DNA of 64,000 nt from Aerococcus sanguinicola (GTDB lineage: Bacteria; Bacillota; Bacilli; Lactobacillales; Aerococcaceae), in NCBI RefSeq assembly GCF_001543145.1, contig NZ_CP014160.1, forward strand, positions 1,969,850-2,033,849, written 5' to 3'. The notes under the pieces were generated by a model that was given only the letters and a program-made list of their open reading frames with translations, ran no database searches and was not told the DNA's origin. Position 1 is the stretch's first letter. Each line of letters opens with the position of its first letter. Positions 36,367-45,045 of this stretch are shown here, piece by piece. Position numbers and translations under genes: made by a program.

Positions 36367-37359
36367 TTATAGGTTAGCAAAGTGTTCTAAAGTAGAGATC
36401 ATGTTGCTGGTGAAACCATATTCGTTATCATACCAAGCAACAGTCTTCACTAATTGGCCACCATCTGCATCCATGATCTTAGTTTGGGTTGCATCGAATA
36501 CAGAACCGTATGGGTAACCAATGATGTCTGATGAAACAATTTCATCTTCAGTGTAATCGAAGGCAGTGCTTGAAGCAGCTTTCATAGCAGCGTTAACTTC
36601 TTCAGCAGTTACTTCTTTTTCAAGAACTGAGTAAAGTTCAACTTCTGAACCAGTGATTACAGGAACACGTTGAGCAGTCCCGTCGATCTTACCATCTAAT
36701 TCAGGGATTACTTTACCTACAGCTTTAGCAGCACCAGTTGAAGCTGGGATGATGTTGTCAGCGCCAGCACGGTTCTTACGGCCACCTGGAGCATCTTGAG
36801 TTTTTTGAGTTGCAGTGTAAGCGTGGATTGTTGACATTAATGCACGTTTCACACCGAATTCTTTGTTCAATACATTAACCATTGGAGCTAAGCAGTTAGT
36901 TGTACATGAAGCTGCTGATACAATGTTGTCGTCTGCAGTTAAGATATCGTGGTTAACACCGTAAACGATAGTCTTAAGGTCGCCTTTAGCAGGAGCTGAA
37001 ATTAAAACTTTCTTAGCACCAGCATCGATGTGAGCTTGTGCTTTATCAACTGATGTGTAGAAACCAGTACATTCAAGTACGAAGTCAATTCCTAAGTCAC
37101 CCCAAGGTAATTTAGAAGCGTCTGCTTCTTCATAGGATTTGATTTCTTTACCATCAACAATTAAGGCATCTTCTTTAGCTTCAACACTGTAAGGGAAACG
37201 CCCTTGAGCAGTATCATATTTTAGAAGGTAAGCTAAGTCTTCGTTGTCAGTTAAGTCGTTGATTGCAACTACTTCTAAATCTGAACCTTTTTCTAAAATA
37301 CGACGTAAAGCTAAACGACCAATACGGCCAAAACCGTTAATTGCTAATTTCTTTGCCAT
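36367..37359 (-). CDS. gap: Glyceraldehyde-3-phosphate dehydrogenase, type I
   Basis: GapA oxidises glyceraldehyde 3-phosphate with NAD+ and phosphate. The 330-residue protein has [15 protein letters not shown], the active-site [12 protein letters not shown] with catalytic Cys, [10 protein letters not shown] and WYDNEYGF. AsnAspLeu after the second strand is consistent with NAD preference. Biased codons mark high expression. It is the second gene of the cggR operon. Confidence 0.97.
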   Translation of the reverse strand: MAKKLAINGFGRIGRLALRRILEKGSDLEVVAINDLTDNEDLAYLLKYDTAQGRFPYSVEAKEDALIVDGKEIKSYEEADASKLPWGDLGIDFVLECTGFYTSVDKAQAHIDAGAKKVLISAPAKGDLKTIVYGVNHDILTADDNIVSAASCTTNCLAPMVNVLNKEFGVKRALMSTIHAYTATQKTQDAPGGRKNRAGADNIIPASTGAAKAVGKVIPELDGKIDGTAQRVPVITGSEVELYSVLEKEVTAEEVNAAMKAASSTAFDYTEDEIVSSDIIGYPYGSVFDATQTKIMDADGGQLVKTVAWYDNEYGFTSNMISTLEHFANL

Positions 37360-37410
37360 AATGTAAATTCCTCCTTGTAAGAACTACAACAGTTATACAA
37401 CAATTTTATA

Positions 37411-38466
37411 TCAATAGAGCTTGGCTCCATTTAATACCATATGACTTGCCCCTTCATCCGTAATTAAAACTAATTGCTGGGGGGCGATTTTGGCGAAGGC
37501 AGTAATCACATCTGCTTTGACTTCGCCACCGGCCACGAGAATGGGCCACTTAACTTGGTGGATATCTTCAATTTGAATCCCGATCCGTGGAACCCGGTAT
37601 ACAATCTTACCTTCCTTATCAAAGAAGCATCCAAAAGCTTCACCGATGGCTGCCTTGGACTTGATAAAGTCACAAGCCTTGGCATCCAAGTCGCGTCGCT
37701 TAGCCATGATATCCGCATTCCCTACACTAAAGATTAAGACATTAGCTTCCTTTAGCCGTTGCAAGGTTTTGTTAATCTGTGGCTCTTTGAGCAACATTTG
37801 ATAAGTTGCTGTGTTCAAACTTTCAGGGGCGTAGAGTGAAATGCTCTGGCCACCCAAGAGTTGAGCGAGTCTTTCGCTGATGGTGTTGGGCTGGTTAGCC
37901 GCTTCATCTCCCATACCTCCACGCGCCGAGACGACGGTAAAGGACCGGCCATCTGTTAAAAGACGGTTGGAGAGATGAGGCACCACAGCTTGGACGGTCG
38001 ATCCACCTGTCACAGCAATCACTTGCTGGCCCTTGTCCAGATGGTCAGCCAAGTAAGTTGACAAGGCTTGGGCCATCTTAGCTTCCGTCCCATCATCCAA
38101 GCCTAGAACCCCATTAACAATCAGGGCCGACTGGATACCTAGAAGGTCAGCTAATTCTCTTTCCAGGACTTGGATATCGGTTTCGAGTCTGAATAAACGG
38201 TGGGCAAGCGTAATTGCTTCCTCCCCTTTAGTAGTCAGGACCATGCCCGAGGCCAATTTCTCTAAAAGCCCCTGCCTGTCCAAGACGTCTGTCTCAGCTC
38301 GCACCCGTCTCTCCGTGAGATCCAAGCGCAAGGCCATGGTCTTACGACCCATGGGCCCCTCAGCTAAGAGCAAACTCAGCATCCGAATCCGCAAGCGGTA
38401 AGTTGTGTGTAGCTCTGGAACCACATCTTCAATTAGACTTAAAGATAGATCCATAAGCTCCCTCAT
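37411..38466 (-). CDS. cggR: Central glycolytic genes regulator CggR
   Basis: CggR is the SorC/DeoR-type repressor of the gapA operon, relieved by fructose 1,6-bisphosphate. The 351-residue protein has an N-terminal winged helix (about 20-75, GRKTMALRLDLTERRVRAETDVLDRQG) and a C-terminal sugar-phosphate-binding domain with VTGGSTVQAVVPHL and SARGGMGDEAANQPN. It directly precedes gap, as in B. subtilis. The promoter and operator are described at 38472-38578. Confidence 0.95.
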   Translation of the reverse strand: MRELMDLSLSLIEDVVPELHTTYRLRIRMLSLLLAEGPMGRKTMALRLDLTERRVRAETDVLDRQGLLEKLASGMVLTTKGEEAITLAHRLFRLETDIQVLERELADLLGIQSALIVNGVLGLDDGTEAKMAQALSTYLADHLDKGQQVIAVTGGSTVQAVVPHLSNRLLTDGRSFTVVSARGGMGDEAANQPNTISERLAQLLGGQSISLYAPESLNTATYQMLLKEPQINKTLQRLKEANVLIFSVGNADIMAKRRDLDAKACDFIKSKAAIGEAFGCFFDKEGKIVYRVPRIGIQIEDIHQVKWPILVAGGEVKADVITAFAKIAPQQLVLITDEGASHMVLNGAKLY

Positions 38467-38471
38467 TTCTT

Positions 38472-38578
38472 TGGACAGTTATTGTCCAGGTAGACAATTT
38501 CTGACCAAGTGTCTGTAAAAAAATTTGCGATCAATTTCTTTACACCGTTAGTATAGCAAGCTTCCGTCCAAAGTGCAA
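38472..38578 (-). promoter_or_regulatory. cggR promoter and candidate CggR operator
   Basis: On the minus strand TTGCAC (38573-38578) and TATACT (38550-38555) are 17 bases apart. Downstream, between promoter and start codon, lie two GGNC-N6-TGTC repeats (within 38472-38507): TTGGTC-N6-TGTC then CTGGAC-N6-TGTC. The B. subtilis CggR site is CGGGAC-N6-TGTC twice, spaced by four; here the spacing is three. GGACA-GTTAT-TGTCC (38473-38487) also forms a perfect palindrome. Bound CggR would block elongation or initiation. Confidence 0.7.
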
Positions 38579-38644
38579 GTTATCAGCTTAAAAACTTTGG
38601 CAAAAATTTGTAAAAAGTATGTAAATCCACCCCAAATATGGGGC

Positions 38645-38684
38645 AAAAAAATAAAATAGCTTGGACATAATTAGTCCAAGCTAT
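38645..38684 (-). terminator. Terminator of the oxidoreductase operon
   Basis: Eleven-base arms (38656-38666 and 38674-38684) around a seven-base loop, then a T-rich run on the minus strand, directly after the stop of the last oxidoreductase gene. Confidence 0.88.
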
Positions 38685-38689
38685 CGAAT

Positions 38690-39772
38690 TTATATTTTGC
38701 TTTGGATGACTTGGGCCTTTTCCTGGGCAAGCAAGCAAAGCTCTTGGGCCTTAAAGATGTGCTCTTGAGTCATGGCTTCTTCAGTTCCGTTTAGGCAGTC
38801 TAGAATCATTTGGCCAAAGAAGGGGAAACCAATCTCGCCGGTCACTTGGCGGTGTTCAACGCCCTCTTCTGTCACTAGGTACACATGGTCCAGGCTGTCT
38901 TCGCGTCCGACGTCTAAGTACTTGCGCAGTTCAATGGTGCCCTTGGTCCCGGTGATAAAGGTCCGGCCGTCACCCCAAGTCGGTAAGCTGTCTGGTGTGA
39001 ACCAGTCCACCTTGAAGAAGAAGGTCGCGCCGTTATCCCCGACTAGGGTCGCGTCGCCATAGTCTTCTAATTCAGGCACATCTGGATTGTCGTAGTTAGC
39101 CACTTTAGAAGCGATCACTTCCGCATCCTCATTACCCGTATAATAGAGGAATTGCTCAATTTGGTGGGAGCCAATATCGGCTAAGATACCGCCATATTCT
39201 TCTTTATTGAAGAACCAGTCCGGACGTTTTTCCTTGTCCAAGCGGTGGGGGCCAAAGCCCGTTACTTGGATGACCTTGCCGATCCGTCCTTCTTCAATCA
39301 ATTGACCCGCTAGGACAGCGGCTTCGACGTGCAAGCGTTCAGAGAAGTAGACGAAGTAGCGGCGCCCTGTTTCCTTCTGTACGCGGCGAGTTTCTGCCAA
39401 TTGGTCTAGGCTCGTAAAGCCTGTCTTATCGGTGAAGTAATCCTTACCAGCCTTCATGACACGGTTACCCAAGGCACTTCTCAGATTAGGCACAGCTGCT
39501 GCAGCTACCATCTTGATCTCTGGATCTTCGAGAATTTGTTCTAAAGAATCAGCCACTTCCACATCTGGGAAGGTCTCCCGGTATTCAGCGACCTTCTCAG
39601 GGTCCGGATCGTAAACGTATTTAATCGTAGCCCCGGCTTCAATTAAGCCATTAGTCATCCCATTGATATGACCGTGGTCGAGAGCCGTCACTCCAACCTG
39701 GAATTCGCCAGCTTCTACTACATGGTTAACCTTTCCTTTTGGTGCATAATTCATCCCATCATTTGCGCCCAA
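38690..39772 (-). CDS. Gfo/Idh/MocA family oxidoreductase, copy 1
   Basis: The 360-residue protein is an NAD(P)-dependent sugar or cyclitol dehydrogenase homologue with an N-terminal Rossmann domain (VTALDHGHINGMTNGLIEAG) and a C-terminal alpha/beta substrate domain (DIGSHQIEQFLYYTG). The usual EKP motif with the catalytic lysine reads TDKTGFT, so the Lys is kept but Glu and Pro are not. The start is TTG at 39772, supported by a perfect AAGGAGG seven to eight bases upstream. It is the last gene of the AraC-led operon. Confidence 0.85.
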   Translation of the reverse strand: MGANDGMNYAPKGKVNHVVEAGEFQVGVTALDHGHINGMTNGLIEAGATIKYVYDPDPEKVAEYRETFPDVEVADSLEQILEDPEIKMVAAAAVPNLRSALGNRVMKAGKDYFTDKTGFTSLDQLAETRRVQKETGRRYFVYFSERLHVEAAVLAGQLIEEGRIGKVIQVTGFGPHRLDKEKRPDWFFNKEEYGGILADIGSHQIEQFLYYTGNEDAEVIASKVANYDNPDVPELEDYGDATLVGDNGATFFFKVDWFTPDSLPTWGDGRTFITGTKGTIELRKYLDVGREDSLDHVYLVTEEGVEHRQVTGEIGFPFFGQMILDCLNGTEEAMTQEHIFKAQELCLLAQEKAQVIQSKI

Positions 39773-39815
39773 AGTTATTCCTCCTTCATCATTCTTTCAT
39801 TGCGTCTCTTAGATT

Positions 39816-40679
39816 TTAGAACAAGTCTTTGAAGCCTAAGTCATAAAGAGCATCCCGTGAATCGGCTAAGCAGTCGAAAGGATCGCGACCATAAAGCATA
39901 TCTTGTTCAACTAAGAGGTAAGAAATGTTTAATTCTACCGCCTTGTCGATAATCGCCTTGTAGTCCATGGAGCCTTGGCCAATTTCCGCAAATTCAACAA
40001 TATTCGTGAAGTAACCATAGAAGGTTTCTACATCTTCAGCTTCGAGGGCTTCAAAAGCTTCGTCCGGAATCTCACCAATCCGGTAGTCTTTAATATGGAC
40101 AAGGTCGGTCCGGTCCGCATATTGTTCCAAAATTGAAATTGGGCTGGCTCCACCCCGTTGCACCCAGTGCAAGTCGAATTCGAAGTCGAGATCTGGGCAC
40201 TCTTCGGCAATGATATCCAAGAGGAACTTGCCTTCATAGCGGCGGAATTCCACATGGTGGTTGTGGTAGAAGAGACGGATGCCTTCTTCTTTTAACTGCT
40301 TAGCATACTTATTCGCTTCCCGGCAGAATTCCAAGGCAGTTTCCTTGTTCTTCATATTCTTAAAGGGCAGCATACCGATCCGGAGCAAGTCCACATCTAA
40401 GGTCTTGCAGTCCTTAACAATTTTGTCGAATTTAGTATCCAAGGCATCGTTTCCGCCTGGTACCCCTTCATCGATCACGTTACAAGATAAGGAAGCAATT
40501 TCCATCCCGAAGTCTTCCTTAGCTCGTTTGATTTCTTGGACATTCTCTTCTGTCATCGGGATTTGAGAAATTTCAACCGCTGAATAGCCGAGTTCTGAAA
40601 CTTTTTTCAGGGTTTCATAGGCTCCTAATTCCTCAAACTTGTCCTTTAACATCATTGCTTGAACGCCAATTTTACTCAT
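39816..40679 (-). CDS. Sugar phosphate isomerase/epimerase (xylose isomerase-like TIM barrel)
   Basis: The 287-residue protein belongs to the AP endonuclease 2/xylose isomerase-like barrel family, which includes IolE, IolI and sugar epimerases. Metal ligands can be seen in LFYHNHHVEF, FEFDLHWVQRGG, VHIKDYR and LLVEQD. It immediately follows one oxidoreductase gene (one base gap) and precedes another. With three Gfo/Idh/MocA neighbours it probably handles keto-sugar or keto-cyclitol intermediates, but the substrate cannot be named. Confidence 0.85.
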   Translation of the reverse strand: MSKIGVQAMMLKDKFEELGAYETLKKVSELGYSAVEISQIPMTEENVQEIKRAKEDFGMEIASLSCNVIDEGVPGGNDALDTKFDKIVKDCKTLDVDLLRIGMLPFKNMKNKETALEFCREANKYAKQLKEEGIRLFYHNHHVEFRRYEGKFLLDIIAEECPDLDFEFDLHWVQRGGASPISILEQYADRTDLVHIKDYRIGEIPDEAFEALEAEDVETFYGYFTNIVEFAEIGQGSMDYKAIIDKAVELNISYLLVEQDMLYGRDPFDCLADSRDALYDLGFKDLF

Positions 40680-41681
40680 TTAAATATCCCCCTTATAGAT
40701 GGTTTGCTTGGTCTTCGATGATGCTTTCATGGCATCGATCATTTCCATAGTGGTTAAGGCATCGGACAGTTGGCAATAGTTGTCTGTGCCGTCAATAATG
40801 GCCTGGTAGAAGTTTTCGATGCAGCGCTGGTGGCTAGGTCCATAGTAGATCTTAGTCCCTGGTAAGCTTTCGTTTTCAGCCAAGCAGTTCATTTGGTCAT
40901 CGTAGAGCTTGTCGTCTTTAATGGTATAGCGGGTCTTTTGGGTCACAACCTGTAATTCAATGGAATCGTTACCGTAATAGGCATTGGTCGCCGCAAAGAA
41001 GCCGTGGCTACCATCGCTTAGTTTATAATTGGCCATTGCCGAATCTTCCACTTCGATATCGTATTCCATTAGATTACCCAGCATGCCTCGGCAAGCTAGC
41101 CAGTCCGTATCGGTCACATAATGCATGAGGTCCAGGGTATGGATGGACTGGTTGATAATGGTCCCAGCCCCTGCTTCAGCTTCCCGTCCCCGCCAAGGCT
41201 TCATGGTGTAATAGTCTTCCGGCCGGTACCAGGCAACAAGCCCCTTAACCGCAATCACTGGCGAGGTATCTTCCTCTGTCAGAATGCGCTTAAGCTCTTG
41301 AACCGTAGCATTCAAGCGATTCTGAAAGCAAATCGCCAGCTTGCTGTCATTGGCCAGGTCTTCCTGGGCAGCTAGAAGTTGGCGGGTCCGCTCGGCGTCA
41401 ATGGTTACCGGCTTCTCAAGGAAGACATGAACCCCTGCCTTTAAACATTTGAGCGCTGCCTCATCGTGGAGATGGTGGGGCAAGCAGATGTGGACCACAT
41501 CCAAATCTTCCTGGTCAAGCATCTTATCTAGGTCGGTATAGAAACGGGCCCCTTCCGCTTGAGTTTTCAGGCTTTCATCGAGGTCACAGACAGCTGTTAA
41601 CTCAGCTGCCTGGGCATTCTCGATCGCTCTCAAGTGGACCACGGACACTGTTCCTAATCCGACAACTCCAACCTTAAGCAT
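40680..41681 (-). CDS. Gfo/Idh/MocA family oxidoreductase, copy 2
   Basis: The 333-residue protein starts MLKVGVVGLGTVSVVHLRAIE, a clean Rossmann motif, and has the canonical FLEKPVTID with catalytic Lys and the C-domain segment INQSIHTLDLMHYVTDTDW with the His often used in catalysis. It shares only general fold similarity with its two neighbours, suggesting different steps on related substrates. Confidence 0.88.
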   Translation of the reverse strand: MLKVGVVGLGTVSVVHLRAIENAQAAELTAVCDLDESLKTQAEGARFYTDLDKMLDQEDLDVVHICLPHHLHDEAALKCLKAGVHVFLEKPVTIDAERTRQLLAAQEDLANDSKLAICFQNRLNATVQELKRILTEEDTSPVIAVKGLVAWYRPEDYYTMKPWRGREAEAGAGTIINQSIHTLDLMHYVTDTDWLACRGMLGNLMEYDIEVEDSAMANYKLSDGSHGFFAATNAYYGNDSIELQVVTQKTRYTIKDDKLYDDQMNCLAENESLPGTKIYYGPSHQRCIENFYQAIIDGTDNYCQLSDALTTMEMIDAMKASSKTKQTIYKGDI

Positions 41682-41696
41682 GTCTAGCTTCCTTTC

Positions 41697-42866
41697 TTAT
41701 TGGCGTTGTTCGAATTTGCCTTCTTTAGCGATATGTTCGTTCAACATGCCAAGGAATTTTTCATCATCGAAGTTCTTAATGGACACTTCTTCGCCTGTCC
41801 AGCCTGACATTTGGATGGCATTCGCCAGACGCACGCCATTAATCCCTTCAGCCCCTGGTGCAATTAAATCCTTACCGTGTAAGATATGTTGGGCGAAGTT
41901 TTCCATAACGCCTGAGTGTTGGGCACCCCAGACATTGTCTTCTTCAATGGTATCAACGGCTTCGAAGAGGTCGCCGAAGACATCTTCCCCAGCCATCATG
42001 CTCTTCACCTTAGCGGCATCGAATTCCTTGTTAATTTCTTGTTCAGTTTCCTTCAAGCGGTAAACCGTTGCTTTTTGAGAATCATCCACAACGATCTTAC
42101 CCTTGTCGAAGTAGAGTTCTAAGCGGTCTGAACCCGCAATTTCATTGGTAGAAGTCACAAAGACCCCTGTTGCCCCATTGGCATAGCGGAGCATGGCATG
42201 GACTTGGTCTTCTACGACAATTTCACGTTGGTAACCTTCTTGAACCATGGCGTAAACCGATTCAGGAACACCTGCAATCCATTGAATCAAGTCTAATTGG
42301 TGAGGGGCTTGGTTCACTAAGACGCCGCCGCCTTCACCACCCCAAGTTGCCCGCCAGTCGCTTTGGTTATAGTAAGCTTGTGGCCGCCACCAAGTTGTAA
42401 TGATCCAGTTTGACCGGCGGAGATCGCCCAAGTCACCAGAATCTACAATGGCTTTAATCTTTTGGTAGAGTGGGTTGTTGCGTTGGTTGAACATGATCGC
42501 ATAAGTGGCATCTGCCTTCTCAGCGTATTCATTTAATTCCTTCACTTGCTTGGTGTAAACCCCAGCAGGTTTCTCGTTCAATACGTGAACGCCCTTGCTC
42601 AAGGCATAAATAGCCATTTCAGGGTGGAGGTAGTGAGGCACTGTGGTCACAATTGCTTCCACCTTGCCAGAATCGATTAACTCTTTATAGTCAGAATAAG
42701 TTTCTACTTGTGGGTAGAGTTCCTTAGCTAACTTGGTACGTTCCTCATCAATATCACAAACAGCGACTAAATCAATGCTAGGCACCATGCCCTCATCAAT
42801 AAAGCGTCCGTATGCTGAACCCTGTGTCCCGAAACCAATAATAGCGAATTTTAATTTGTCTGCCAT
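41697..42866 (-). CDS. Gfo/Idh/MocA family oxidoreductase, copy 3
   Basis: The 389-residue protein has FAIIGFGTQGSAYGRFID, the catalytic LNEKPAGVYTK and VNQAPHQLDLIQWIAG. A C-terminal extension of about 50 residues relative to copy 2 is present. It is first after the AraC regulator in the operon. No transporter is encoded in the cluster, so uptake of its substrate must be provided elsewhere. Confidence 0.88.
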   Translation of the reverse strand: MADKLKFAIIGFGTQGSAYGRFIDEGMVPSIDLVAVCDIDEERTKLAKELYPQVETYSDYKELIDSGKVEAIVTTVPHYLHPEMAIYALSKGVHVLNEKPAGVYTKQVKELNEYAEKADATYAIMFNQRNNPLYQKIKAIVDSGDLGDLRRSNWIITTWWRPQAYYNQSDWRATWGGEGGGVLVNQAPHQLDLIQWIAGVPESVYAMVQEGYQREIVVEDQVHAMLRYANGATGVFVTSTNEIAGSDRLELYFDKGKIVVDDSQKATVYRLKETEQEINKEFDAAKVKSMMAGEDVFGDLFEAVDTIEEDNVWGAQHSGVMENFAQHILHGKDLIAPGAEGINGVRLANAIQMSGWTGEEVSIKNFDDEKFLGMLNEHIAKEGKFEQRQ

Positions 42867-42909
42867 AATAACATCTCCTTCATTTATCTTCTATAATATA
42901 TTCTTTGAC

Positions 42910-43746
42910 TTAGCGGTTAGCCTTGCGGAATTGGCTGGGTGTCACGCCCACACTCTGCTTAAAATAACGCGAAAAATGGGCATTGCTCTCAAAACCATTC
43001 GCCAAGGCAATCTCCTGGATGGATAAATCATCGCTCATCATCAAATGATAGCGAGCCTGTAAGAGGCGGTACTTCATGAGGAAATTGATCACCGTCATCC
43101 CGGTCACCTCACGGAACAAGTGAGAGACATAGGACTTACTCAGGTTGACACCGCTTGCAATTTTATCCAAGTCTAACTTCTCTTGGTAGTGCTGGGTCAA
43201 ATAGTAGGCAATCTCTTGGACCCTTAGCAAGGGCTCTTCCTGGCGGGCGCTCACTTCCACAATCGACTGGTGGTCCATCCGGTCCAAGGTCATCAAGAGG
43301 TCTACAATCTGTAGCTTGACCTGCTGCTCATGGAAAGTATAGGAGGAATCCAGCTGGGTGAGTTCTGCCAGAGCTCGCATCTTCTCAGCCACGATTTCCT
43401 TGTCCGAAGATTTTGTCATCCGGTAGAGACTCCCCTGACCCTCCTTGAAGAGCTCCAGGAGCTGACTAGCGTCCAGGCTGGCCAAGAGGGGCTGGATCGA
43501 CTCCCTGGTGAAATGCACCACATGGCGTCGGTAAACCTCCCCTTCATCTTTGACAAAAGCCTTGTGGAGGCGCATGCCATCAATCAGTAAAATATCCCCT
43601 GGCTCCAGCTCATAAAACTGGCTGCCAATCTGAAAATAGCAGCAACCAGCAATAAACTGGTAGATCTCCAATTGGCGGTGGGTATGGAATTCTAACCACT
43701 CATCGCCGCCTTGCAGGTCATAACCCGCATAAATTTCTTCATCCAT
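42910..43746 (-). CDS. AraC family transcriptional regulator
   Basis: The protein has an N-terminal cupin sensor (LEFHTHRQLEIYQFIAGCCYFQIGSQFYELEPGDILLI) and a C-terminal double helix-turn-helix (LDLDKIASGVNLSKSYVSHLFREVTGMT and SIQEIALANGFESNAHFSRYFKQSVGVTPSQFR). I choose the ATG at 43746 (278 residues): AGGTGG is upstream, and the predicted -10 lies just before, so longer readings would start inside the promoter. It leads the operon of three oxidoreductases and an epimerase and likely activates it in response to the sugar. Confidence 0.9.
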   Translation of the reverse strand: MDEEIYAGYDLQGGDEWLEFHTHRQLEIYQFIAGCCYFQIGSQFYELEPGDILLIDGMRLHKAFVKDEGEVYRRHVVHFTRESIQPLLASLDASQLLELFKEGQGSLYRMTKSSDKEIVAEKMRALAELTQLDSSYTFHEQQVKLQIVDLLMTLDRMDHQSIVEVSARQEEPLLRVQEIAYYLTQHYQEKLDLDKIASGVNLSKSYVSHLFREVTGMTVINFLMKYRLLQARYHLMMSDDLSIQEIALANGFESNAHFSRYFKQSVGVTPSQFRKANR

Positions 43747-43771
43747 TCTGCCACCTGCCTCGTACATCCTT

Positions 43772-43827
43772 ATTATACCCGAGAAAGCGCTTTTAATCAT
43801 TAGATAAATCTGTTTAAAAGCGCTTAT
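43772..43827 (-). promoter_or_regulatory. Promoter with two cre-like CcpA sites upstream of the AraC gene
   Basis: The -10 TATAAT is at 43772-43777 (minus). GAGAAAGCGCTTTTAA (43781-43796) overlaps the spacer and -35 zone, and TTAAAAGCGCTTAT (43814-43827) lies upstream; both match the core of the catabolite response element, AAAGCGCTTT. Their centres are 33 bases apart, about three helical turns. Repression by CcpA on glucose is the simplest reading. Confidence 0.65.
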
Positions 43828-43966
43828 TTTTTGACTGAGAGTGCTATTTGTGATATTTTGAACATGAATATTTGTAAAAAAAGACTGGAAAAACTCCAGT
43901 CTATAACTCGTCTCACTTGTTAACTTGTGCAAGAAAATCTTAGCTCGCACAGCTTGACTCAAGCGA

Positions 43967-44563
43967 CTATTTTTGTAATTCTGAATTGGAGGTCATAATA
44001 TGGTCGATGATCCCATATTCCTTGGCTTCTTCAGCCGACATCCAATTATCACGGTCGGTATCCTTTTCAACCACTTCAATGTCTTGACCAGTTGCTTCGG
44101 AAATGATCCGGTTCAAGTTCTTCTTGGTCTTCAAGATATGACGGGCAGTGATTTCAATCTCAGTCGCTTGGCCTTGGACCCCGCCTAAAGGTTGGTGGAT
44201 TAGAATTTCAGAGTTAGGTAAGGCATAACGCTTGCCCTTTTCTCCAGCCATGGCAATCACTGAACCCATCGAAGCTGCAAGACCTGTCACAATGGTTACC
44301 ACATCTGCATTCACAAAGTTCATGGTATCATAGATGGCAAGGCCAGCTGTGACAGAACCACCTGGTGAGTTGACATAGATGTAGATATCCTTTTCAGGAT
44401 CTTGGGCATCCAGGAAGAGCAATTGGGCGATAATTGAGTTCGCCATATTGTCATCTACTCCCCCAGACATCATAATAATACGGTCCTTTAATAAGCGAGA
44501 ATAAATATCATAAGCACGTTCACCACGCGAAGATTGTTCGATTACTGTAGGAATTAAATTCAT
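43967..44563 (-). CDS. clpP: ATP-dependent Clp protease proteolytic subunit
   Basis: ClpP is the 14-subunit serine protease that degrades unfolded and tagged proteins, including tmRNA-tagged ones, with ClpX or ClpC. The 198-residue protein has the catalytic Ser in [24 protein letters not shown], His in [10 protein letters not shown] and Asp in the C-terminal TDRDNWM region. Length is normal. It is controlled by a CtsR box (44613-44629). Confidence 0.97.
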   Translation of the reverse strand: MNLIPTVIEQSSRGERAYDIYSRLLKDRIIMMSGGVDDNMANSIIAQLLFLDAQDPEKDIYIYVNSPGGSVTAGLAIYDTMNFVNADVVTIVTGLAASMGSVIAMAGEKGKRYALPNSEILIHQPLGGVQGQATEIEITARHILKTKKNLNRIISEATGQDIEVVEKDTDRDNWMSAEEAKEYGIIDHIMTSNSELQK

Positions 44564-44599
44564 AAATTAAAACTACCTCCCTATACATTGTTTAATTCT

Positions 44600-44629
44600 A
44601 TCATACACGGTTGGTCAACAATGGTCAAG
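44600..44629 (-). promoter_or_regulatory. clpP promoter with CtsR operator
   Basis: Plus-strand GGTCAAC-AAT-GGTCAAG (44613-44629) matches the CtsR heptad repeat separated by three bases. It covers the -35 TTGACC (44623-44628, minus), and the -10 TATGAT is 17 bases away at 44600-44605. CtsR bound here would occlude RNA polymerase until heat stress. Confidence 0.85.
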
Positions 44630-44649
44630 CAAAAAGTCCTAAAAAAGAT

Positions 44650-44678
44650 TTGCATTTTCCAAGGAAAAATTGTATAAT
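44650..44678 (+). promoter_or_regulatory. Promoter of tRNA-Arg
   Basis: A consensus TATAAT (44673-44678) with TTGCAT 17 bases upstream (44650-44655) lies 19 bases before the tRNA. Confidence 0.65.
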
Positions 44679-44697
44679 AATCTTGTTGTTAATTTTT

Positions 44698-44769
44698 GCG
44701 CCCATAGTGTAATGGATATCACGTAAGATTCCGGTTCTTGAGATGGGGGTTCGATTCCCTCTGGGCGTA
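44698..44769 (+). tRNA. tRNA-Arg (anticodon CCG)
   Basis: A 72-base cloverleaf: acceptor arms GCGCCCA (44698-44704) and TGGGCGT (44762-44768) with one G-T pair, anticodon stem TAAGA/TCTTG around TTCCGGT with anticodon CCG, T-arm GGGGGTTCGATTCCCTC, discriminator A. CCA is not encoded. It reads codon CGG. The prophage begins at its 3' end, so this is the probable attachment site. Confidence 0.93.
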
Positions 44770-44780
44770 TTTTGTGAAAT

Positions 44781-44865
44781 CTAGTGAGGTCTAGTAAAGG
44801 CCAGTGTTGATTTATCAGCATTTGTCGCACTTACTAAAGGCTAGTGAAGTCTAATAAATGCTAGT
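44781..44865 (+). repeat. Decamer-phased direct repeats beside tRNA-Arg
   Basis: A 25-base segment at 44781-44805 recurs at 44841-44865 with 21 matches. Each is built of decamers beginning CTAG or a close variant (44781, 44791, 44801 and 44841, 44851, 44861), and the copies are 60 bases apart, so all elements share one helical face. They start 12 bases after the tRNA. Integrase arm-type or accessory-factor sites are likely. The remaining sequence up to 44998 has three CTATAAC-type words and no gene. Confidence 0.75.
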
Positions 44866-44998
44866 TTTTACTCGAAATTCTATAACATTTCTATAACTTT
44901 TTGAACCGTCAGCCAGCATCGTTATAAGGTTTTGAACAAAATTATCTATAACTTTTCAACTTTTCACAAAGTTGGGAAGTTATTTTTTAATATAAAGC

Positions 44999-45034
44999 AC
45001 AAAAAAAGAGGAGACCAATACGGCCTCCTCTTTT
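44999..45034 (-). terminator. Terminator after the endolysin gene
   Basis: AAAGAGGAGGCC and GGTCTCCTCTTT pair around GTATT and run into seven T on the minus strand, 12 bases after the endolysin stop. It ends late prophage transcription. Confidence 0.9.
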
Positions 45035-45045
45035 AATCTTATATA

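Noticed and set aside
43747..43962. Longer start for the AraC regulator using an upstream TTG.
   Set aside because: The added residues cover the -10 and both cre-like sites and have no homology or ribosome site.
44639..44830. Minus-strand open frame across tRNA-Arg.
   Set aside because: It is antisense to the tRNA and extends over the junction repeats.
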